DNA from: Chloroflexota bacterium
GTDB lineage: Bacteria > Chloroflexota > Anaerolineae > B4-G1
Direction of reading: 5' to 3'
Length of the DNA: 6,975 nucleotides
Assembly (NCBI GenBank): GCA_011046405.1
Contig: DSAR01000585.1
Coordinates: 1-6,975, forward strand
Below are positions 1 through 4,508 of this stretch, piece by piece. How positions within the stretch are numbered: position 1 is the first letter of the stretch; the number at the start of each line of letters is the position of its first letter. Under the pieces are notes generated by a model. The model was not told the origin of the DNA. It searched no databases and was given only the letters and a program-made list of their open reading frames with translations. A program made the translations under genes and the position numbers.

Positions 1-227
1 GGCTGGGAGGGAGGCGGCTGGGGCGTCAGGGCGGCCCCGCAGTTTTCACAGAAGGCCTCACCGGGCAGGGTCGGCGCGTGGCAGACGGGGCAATTGTGGG
101 CCACGATGGTCGGTGTCTGTTGCGCCGAGGGAGCGGGCGGGGGCGGCGCTTCCAGCCGGGCGCCGCATTCGTCGCAAAAAGCCGCGCCGTCAGGTTGTTT
201 CGAAGCACAGTTTGGACATAAGGTCAT
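1..227 (-). CDS. Double zinc-ribbon protein, N-terminal 75 codons (runs off the left edge)
   Basis: Reading down from the ATG at 227-225 gives 75 open codons plus two bases to the window edge. Two treble-clef-like zinc ribbons are visible: Cys 4, 7, 18, 21 and Cys 46, 49, 60, 63. Both have the spacing C-x2-C-x10-C-x2-C and end in CGA(R/A)L, so they look like a duplicated module. A Pro/Ala/Gln linker (about residues 26-45) separates them, and a Pro-rich stretch begins after residue 69, suggesting that a further domain lies outside the window. The start is well fixed: AGGAG at 238-234 sits 6 nt upstream. Overlapping shorter frames here have no such motifs. It is the last visible gene of the operon, 58 nt after the DUF11/PPC gene. 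Short zinc ribbons of this kind often head membrane or signalling proteins, but the function cannot be read from this fragment. Confidence 0.85.
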   Translation of the reverse strand, partial: MTLCPNCASKQPDGAAFCDECGARLEAPPPPAPSAQQTPTIVAHNCPVCHAPTLPGEAFCENCGAALTPQPPPSQ

Positions 228-233
228 AATTAT

Positions 234-238
234 CTCCT
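234..238 (-). promoter_or_regulatory. Ribosome binding site of the zinc-ribbon gene
   Basis: AGGAG on the minus strand, 6 nt before the ATG at 227. It abuts the last unit of a heptamer repeat. It decides the start and frame of the zinc-ribbon gene. Confidence 0.75.
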
Positions 239-266
239 CATTCATCATTCACTATTCGCCATTCAT
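239..266 (-). repeat. Heptamer tandem repeat in the intergenic gap
   Basis: On the minus strand four contiguous 7-mers read ATGAATG, GCGAATA, GTGAATG, ATGAATG (266 down to 239). They share the core GAAT at a fixed phase. A fifth ATGAATG lies at 285-279, immediately after the stop codon of the upstream gene. The repeat fills most of the 58-nt gap and ends directly against the ribosome binding site of the zinc-ribbon gene. Such 7-base tandem repeats are known from intergenic spacers of cyanobacteria and some other phyla. That this belongs to a genome-wide family is inference. Confidence 0.7.
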
Positions 267-285
267 CATTTGCCCTATCATTCAT

Positions 286-1650
286 TTATTCATAGCGGGC
301 TCTCAGGCGATAAGGCGTCTCATTGTCATATCCACCGCCGAGGTCGATATCCGAGTAGACCCGGATGAAGTACCGGCGATTGGGTTCGGGGGTGAAACGA
401 ACTTGTTCGGGTTGATTGCCTGTCTCGTTGGAATAGGCGACCTGTCGATAACTTTCGCCGTCATAGTAATAGACGTAGAGATCGTAATCTGCGCCCTCTG
501 GTATGTGCCAAAGATCAACGGTGACGGTATTGCTGGTGGATGGCTCGATGTAATAATAGTCGTCGACGTCGGCGGCGTTCCAGATATATGCCTCGTAGAC
601 TTCGTCCGACGTCAACGGGCCATACGCCTGGGCCGGGGTGTCGTTCGGTTCGTAGACGTCGTAGGCGTACCACCAGACCCAATTGCGCATCACCAGGGGC
701 AGGTAAATCCGCCGGATGTGATTGGCCAGAACGGTCTCGCACGCCTGTTCGCGGACGATGTCCCATCCCAGGTAGGCGCAGTTCTGGAGTGGCCAGAGGG
801 CGCTGCCTTGCGGTATGGTGACGGTGACGCGGAACGTGGTGGTGATGCGGGCGCCGTGGGGCATGTCGGCCTGCCACACCGGACTGCGCTCGCCTGGCGT
901 CAGGTCGTTACACGGTAGGTTCACGCTCCCCGGCGGCGGATTGGGGCCGACGTCGTAGGTGCAGCTACCCGGCACGAAGTCGACGCCGGTGGGCAGCGTA
1001 TCGGAGAGCACAGCCTGGGTGACGGAATCGCCGCTGTTGACGGCGACGATGGTGTAGGTGATGATCTGGCCTTTTTCGGCGTTGTTGGGCGCCGGTTCGT
1101 AGAACAGGCTGAACACGGGAATGGCGTGCATGATGAACGTGGTGTGGGCCATTTCGTGTTGTCCGCTGTCCCAGTCAATATAGGCTCGATTGACCAGGGG
1201 ATAATGCAGCGTATTGGCCGACGCCGATACCGTAGCGGCGAAGGTGGTGGTGATCCGGTCGCCGGGGGCAAAGTTCTTCCTTCCATTCCACAGGTCGTCC
1301 AGGGGGCCGCATGGCCACCATATTCCATCGAAATAGGCGCAGCTATCGGGAACCAGGGTGATGCCGGCGGGCAGTGTATCTGAAAGCAGCACATTTTGAA
1401 TGGCGCCGCCGTTGTTCTCGACGACGATGGTGTAAGTCACGGTATCACCTGGTTTGGCGTATTGAGGGCCGGTTTTGTAGGACAGCGTGAAATCAGGGGG
1501 TTGGACCTGGGCTTGTGATGGTGATTGAGCGACGGCCCAAGTCAGGGTCAGGACCAAAACGGCTCCGAGAATCGCGGAAAATACAATGGGGCTCAAGCGC
1601 TTCCGTGTCAGTTTGTCTACGGAGAATTGACCGTTTTCTTTTTTATCCAT
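286..1650 (-). CDS. Secreted or membrane-anchored protein with two DUF11-like domains and a PPC-like C-terminal domain
   Basis: This is a 454-aa exported protein. Residues 1-20 are basic; 21-41 are hydrophobic and end in AVA before Gln42, giving either a cleavable signal peptide or an N-terminal anchor. Two repeats of a DUF11-like beta domain follow, about 52-167 and 180-305. Each has the hallmark PGD/KGQ...TYTI...N.G, then LSDTLP.G..FVP or ITLVP and a Cys-containing loop. Cys 104/114, 230/247 and 291/304 could pair. IYLPLVMRN (315-323) resembles a motif common in Chloroflexota exported proteins. Residues about 331-453 look like a bacterial pre-peptidase C-terminal (PPC) beta domain: YEPNDT at the start, then D-DYYY, ADYDLYVYYYDG and RYFIRVYS. 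No peptidase is present, so it is more likely an adhesion or wall protein than an enzyme. It lies 36 nt after the phosphatase gene. In-frame GTG (1656) and ATG (1653) also exist; 1650 has the best spacing. The exact role is unknown. Confidence 0.88.
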   Translation of the reverse strand: MDKKENGQFSVDKLTRKRLSPIVFSAILGAVLVLTLTWAVAQSPSQAQVQPPDFTLSYKTGPQYAKPGDTVTYTIVVENNGGAIQNVLLSDTLPAGITLVPDSCAYFDGIWWPCGPLDDLWNGRKNFAPGDRITTTFAATVSASANTLHYPLVNRAYIDWDSGQHEMAHTTFIMHAIPVFSLFYEPAPNNAEKGQIITYTIVAVNSGDSVTQAVLSDTLPTGVDFVPGSCTYDVGPNPPPGSVNLPCNDLTPGERSPVWQADMPHGARITTTFRVTVTIPQGSALWPLQNCAYLGWDIVREQACETVLANHIRRIYLPLVMRNWVWWYAYDVYEPNDTPAQAYGPLTSDEVYEAYIWNAADVDDYYYIEPSTSNTVTVDLWHIPEGADYDLYVYYYDGESYRQVAYSNETGNQPEQVRFTPEPNRRYFIRVYSDIDLGGGYDNETPYRLRARYE

Positions 1651-1656
1651 CATCAC

Positions 1657-1662
1657 CCTCCT
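1657..1662 (-). promoter_or_regulatory. Ribosome binding site of the DUF11/PPC gene
   Basis: A perfect AGGAGG on the minus strand is followed by GTG ATG ATG. The GTG directly abuts it and the first ATG is 3 nt away. Only the second ATG (1650) has a normal 6-nt spacing, which is why that start was chosen. Confidence 0.75.
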
Positions 1663-1686
1663 TTTGGTGAAATTGATTTGACATAA

Positions 1687-3228
1687 CTATGGGGACGATG
1701 GTGGCGGCGCCGTCGGCTTGGACGTGGGCTCTGGTTGTGCAGTCGGCTCTGGTTGTGCAGTCGGCTTGGGTTGGGCCGTGGGGCGCGGTCTGGGTGTAGC
1801 GCCGCTGCCTCCGCCGCTATTGTCGTCATCGTCGATCGGGCAACCGTCGTTTTCAGCCGGGCCGGGGACGTCGGGGCAGGCGTCCAGGTGGTCAGGGATG
1901 CCATCGCCGTCCCGGTCCGGGCAGCCATCGAACTCGATCAAGCCTGCTTCGTCGGGGCAGGCGTCCAGGTGATCGGGGACGCCGTCGCCGTCCCGGTCCG
2001 GGCAACCGTCGAATTCGATCAAGCCCGCTTCGTTGGGACAGGCGTCCAGGTGGTCGGGGATACCGTCCCGGTCGGCGTCTGGAAATGGGGTGCTGGTCGG
2101 TGTGGACGAGGGCGCCGGTGTGGAGGTGGCCGGGCCGGTTAACGTGGTCGTGGGTTGCGGCGTGGGCGTCTCGGAAGCGGCGCTTTCCGTCGTTGGGATG
2201 GGCGCCGCTGTGGCGCTCGCTTGCGGGGAGATCGCTGTGGGGGTGGGCGTGTTCCCCCGCTGGCTGTACGTCCACCATCCCAAAGCGGTCACAGTGCACA
2301 GGGCGACGACCGCTAAAGCGCCCCCCAATATCCCAAGGAGCCGTTTCTTGCCTGCCAGAGCGCTGGATAGCGCGCTTGGCGCGGGTGAGGCTTTGCCGTC
2401 ATCCACGCGCGCGACGACGGCGGAGACGTTGTCGACGCCGCCGTTCTGGTTGGCGGCATTGACCAGACGTTGGGCCGCTCGCTGGGGCGCTTGATTTTTG
2501 ACCAGTTGGGCGATCTTCTCGTCTTCCACCATATCGGTGAGTCCGTCGGAGCAGAGGATAATCACGTCTCCCGGATACAATTTGATGGGCGGGAAGAGAT
2601 CGACGATCACGTCGGGGCGCCCACCCATCGACCGGGTCAGCACGTGGTTGCCGGGATCGTCCTTGGCCTGTTCGGGTTGGATGATCCCTTGCTCGAGTTT
2701 TTGTTGTGTGAGGGTGTGATCCCGGGTCAACTGGGTGATGCTTCCATTGCGCACGAGGTAGATGCGGCTATCGCCGACGTTGGCGATGTGGAGCATATCG
2801 CCGTGTATGACGGCGGTCGCCATCGTACAACCAGCCTCGCGGATACCGAGGTTCTGCAGGTACTGGTGCAGCGAGGCATTGGCCTGCTCGACAGCGCTGC
2901 GCAAGTTGACGCCCAGGTCTGGACCGGTCATATCGTAATACCGCTCCACGCCGACACGGATCGTCCAGTGGCTGGCCTCCTGTCCAGCCTGGGCGCCGCC
3001 GATACCGTCGGCGACGACGAGCAGCTGCCCACGCTGGGCGATCTGCTGGGCGCTGGGCTCGAATGCGAACGTATCGGCCCCTGAGTGGGGAAAGATAGCG
3101 TCCTCATTCCTCTCCCGTTGGCGGCCTTTGTCGGTGGCGCCCCAGATGGTGATAGACACCGGGGCCTCTGGCGGAGTTGCCTGGCTGGCCTGGATAGTTT
3201 TGGGCACGTTCGAGTGATCCATATCCAT
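1687..3228 (-). CDS. PP2C-family Ser/Thr protein phosphatase with a transmembrane segment and extracytoplasmic TSP3 (calcium-binding) repeats
   Basis: This 513-aa protein removes phosphate from Ser/Thr, probably opposing the kinase encoded just upstream. Residues about 24-275 form a complete PP2C (PPM) domain: RQRERNED (36-43), VVADGIGG (71-78), GCTMAT (133-138), ANVGDSRIYL (149-158), LTRDHTL (167-173), CSDGLTD (226-232) and GGVDNVS (263-269). The metal-binding Asp 43, 74, 228 and 266 are all present, so it should be active. KKR (294-296) precedes a membrane helix (about 297-318), placing the catalytic domain inside. Outside come a Pro/Thr/Ser stalk (327-383), three 27-residue type-3 thrombospondin repeats (384-464, pattern DxDxDGxPD..D.CP), an acidic patch (466-469) and a TAQPEP-repeat tail. 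The start is M36 of a longer open frame: GGAGAAG at 3242-3236 sits 7 nt upstream, and the kinase stop is 2 nt away, implying translational coupling. Bacterial PP2C proteins usually end soon after the membrane helix, so the TSP3 tail is unusual. Confidence 0.93.
   Translation of the reverse strand: MDMDHSNVPKTIQASQATPPEAPVSITIWGATDKGRQRERNEDAIFPHSGADTFAFEPSAQQIAQRGQLLVVADGIGGAQAGQEASHWTIRVGVERYYDMTGPDLGVNLRSAVEQANASLHQYLQNLGIREAGCTMATAVIHGDMLHIANVGDSRIYLVRNGSITQLTRDHTLTQQKLEQGIIQPEQAKDDPGNHVLTRSMGGRPDVIVDLFPPIKLYPGDVIILCSDGLTDMVEDEKIAQLVKNQAPQRAAQRLVNAANQNGGVDNVSAVVARVDDGKASPAPSALSSALAGKKRLLGILGGALAVVALCTVTALGWWTYSQRGNTPTPTAISPQASATAAPIPTTESAASETPTPQPTTTLTGPATSTPAPSSTPTSTPFPDADRDGIPDHLDACPNEAGLIEFDGCPDRDGDGVPDHLDACPDEAGLIEFDGCPDRDGDGIPDHLDACPDVPGPAENDGCPIDDDDNSGGGSGATPRPRPTAQPKPTAQPEPTAQPEPTSKPTAPPPSSP
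1727..1780 (-). repeat. 18-nt tandem repeat coding the phosphatase C-terminal tail
   Basis: Two identical 18-base units (1727-1744 and 1745-1762, plus strand GGCTCTGGTTGTGCAGTC) are followed by a degenerate third at 1763-1780. On the coding strand they give the hexapeptide TAQP(E/K)P, residues about 484-501. The tail is probably disordered or wall-spanning. Confidence 0.8.
1837..2079 (-). repeat. Three 81-nt tandem repeats coding TSP3 units
   Basis: Exactly three in-frame 81-base units code phosphatase residues 384-410, 411-437 and 438-464. The first two units, and the first half of the third, are nearly identical at the DNA level, including synonymous positions, while the last half-unit has diverged to VPGPAEN. 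Each unit carries a DxDxDG calcium-loop motif and two Cys (397/409, 424/436, 451/463). The similarity points to recent duplication or gene conversion. Confidence 0.9.
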
Positions 3229-3230
3229 CG

Positions 3231-4481
3231 CTAATCTTCTCCGGGTGTGGGTGTCGGTGTGAACGTTGGCGTCATCGGCCGAGGAGTCCGTGTGGGCGTG
3301 AAGGTCGGGGCCGGGGTAGATGTGGGCTCGCACGGGGTCGCCGTTGGCAGGAGCGTTGATTCAGGCGTCGGCACCGGGGCGCTAGACGCAAGGGGGCTTG
3401 GCGTGACCGTGCGCGTCGGGCCGAGCGTGGGCGTTGGCGCTCGGAGGTGTTGGAGATTCCCCGCGCCCCAACTGCCGGCGGCGAGACAGGCCGCCAGCGT
3501 GACGCCGGCGAACGTCCGTTTACCTATTGCTTCCCAATCGCAGGGCGTGGGTACCTGGTCGAGCGCCGCCTGCATATCGACTGCTGTTTGGAAGCGATGC
3601 AGTGGATGCTTGGCCAGGGCCTTCATCACGACGTCGTCCATTTGGGGCGGAATCGAACGCCGGATTTGACCGGGCGGCGCGGGTGTGTAGGCCGGATCGA
3701 CGATCTGCAGGATGTTGTCAAAGGGCATGATGCCGGTCAGCATCTCGTATAGCACGATACCCAGGGAAAAAATATCGGATCGGTTATCGAGGTGTTGGTG
3801 ATGCTTGCCCAGTTCTAACGCCTGTTCGGGAGAAACGTACGCCGGCGTCGCGACGCCCAGCAGGCCAGAGCGAGGATAGCGCGTATCCCTGGCGACGCCG
3901 AAATCACACAATACGACCTGGGGGACACTGCTGCGCAGAAATTGAAAGCGCTTTTGACGCAACAGGATGTTGCCGGGCTTGATGTCCAGGTTGATGACGT
4001 GGTAGGCGTGGATGTGATCCAGGGCGCGCGTTAACTGGCGCCCGATGCCCAGTGTTTTCAGCAAACCGATCGGGCGTCCCTCGTCGGAGGATGGGCGCAA
4101 CAGGCCGGCGGTGGTGCTGGTCAAATGACCTTTGAGCGACTTGCGGCTCAATAGTTCCATCGTGTAATACCAACCCCAGCCGAAGGGGAAGCGCTCGCGG
4201 GCGGCGTAGACCGGCCGGTGGTAGCCTGCCAGCGGGTAAATGCGCACGACGCCGGGATGGTCGAAGCGACGGAGGTAATCAGACTCGGCCACGAGGGCGT
4301 CCTGGTATTCTTCCCGGGCGACCTTGAGCGCCAGGCGCGGGGGCAACGTCGGCTGGCGATATTTTTCGCGCACCTCGACCTCGACGACGCGAGCCATGCC
4401 GCCGCGTCCCTTGAAACCGCGCACGACGCGGTAGGGGCCGACGACGCTGCCGGGTTTGATGTGGTCCAGGTCCGTGTCCAT
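3231..4481 (-). CDS. Membrane-anchored Hanks-type Ser/Thr protein kinase with a Pro/Thr-rich extracytoplasmic tail
   Basis: This 416-aa eukaryote-like kinase phosphorylates Ser/Thr on proteins; its likely partners are the co-encoded FHA and PP2C proteins. The kinase domain spans about 17-308: glycine loop GFKGRGGMA (22-30), ALK with Lys53, helix-C Glu66, catalytic loop INLDIKPGN (163-171), DFG (193-195), ATPAYVSPEQ (211-220) and SDIFSLG (235-241). All phosphotransfer residues are present (Lys53, Asp166, Lys168, Asn171, Asp193). However, the usual HRD reads NLD, so this is a non-RD type. KR (321-322) precedes a modest hydrophobic segment (about 323-341) that should be the membrane helix; it is weak, so the topology is less certain than the kinase call. 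The last 70 or so residues are Pro/Thr/Ser-rich with no PASTA or other sensor domain. The ATG at 4481 has GAGAGG 11 nt upstream; another ATG at 4489 is out of frame. The gene starts 27 nt after the vWA-FHA gene. Confidence 0.94.
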   Translation of the reverse strand: MDTDLDHIKPGSVVGPYRVVRGFKGRGGMARVVEVEVREKYRQPTLPPRLALKVAREEYQDALVAESDYLRRFDHPGVVRIYPLAGYHRPVYAARERFPFGWGWYYTMELLSRKSLKGHLTSTTAGLLRPSSDEGRPIGLLKTLGIGRQLTRALDHIHAYHVINLDIKPGNILLRQKRFQFLRSSVPQVVLCDFGVARDTRYPRSGLLGVATPAYVSPEQALELGKHHQHLDNRSDIFSLGIVLYEMLTGIMPFDNILQIVDPAYTPAPPGQIRRSIPPQMDDVVMKALAKHPLHRFQTAVDMQAALDQVPTPCDWEAIGKRTFAGVTLAACLAAGSWGAGNLQHLRAPTPTLGPTRTVTPSPLASSAPVPTPESTLLPTATPCEPTSTPAPTFTPTRTPRPMTPTFTPTPTPGED

Positions 4482-4508
4482 TTGGGCATTATCCTCTCCG
4501 CACGGCGC

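Noticed and set aside
26..208. A 60-codon frame at the left edge
   Set aside because: It is out of phase with the double zinc-ribbon frame, which has eight spaced cysteines and a proper ribosome binding site.
238..285. A 15-codon frame beginning at the ATG right after the DUF11/PPC stop
   Set aside because: It is made almost wholly of the GAAT heptamer repeat and has no ribosome binding site of its own.
94..918. A 274-codon open frame on the plus strand opposite the DUF11/PPC gene
   Set aside because: It mirrors a well-supported secreted protein on the other strand, has no recognisable domain or ribosome binding site, and long antisense frames are expected in GC-rich DNA.
1837..2079. A CRISPR-like array
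   Set aside because: The 81-nt units are contiguous without unique spacers and stay in frame within the phosphatase, so they are protein-coding repeats.
3229..3333. A 35-codon N-terminal extension of the phosphatase
   Set aside because: It overlaps the Pro/Thr tail of the kinase, has a His/Thr/Asp-rich sequence typical of a shadow frame, and the ATG at 3228 has a well-spaced ribosome binding site.
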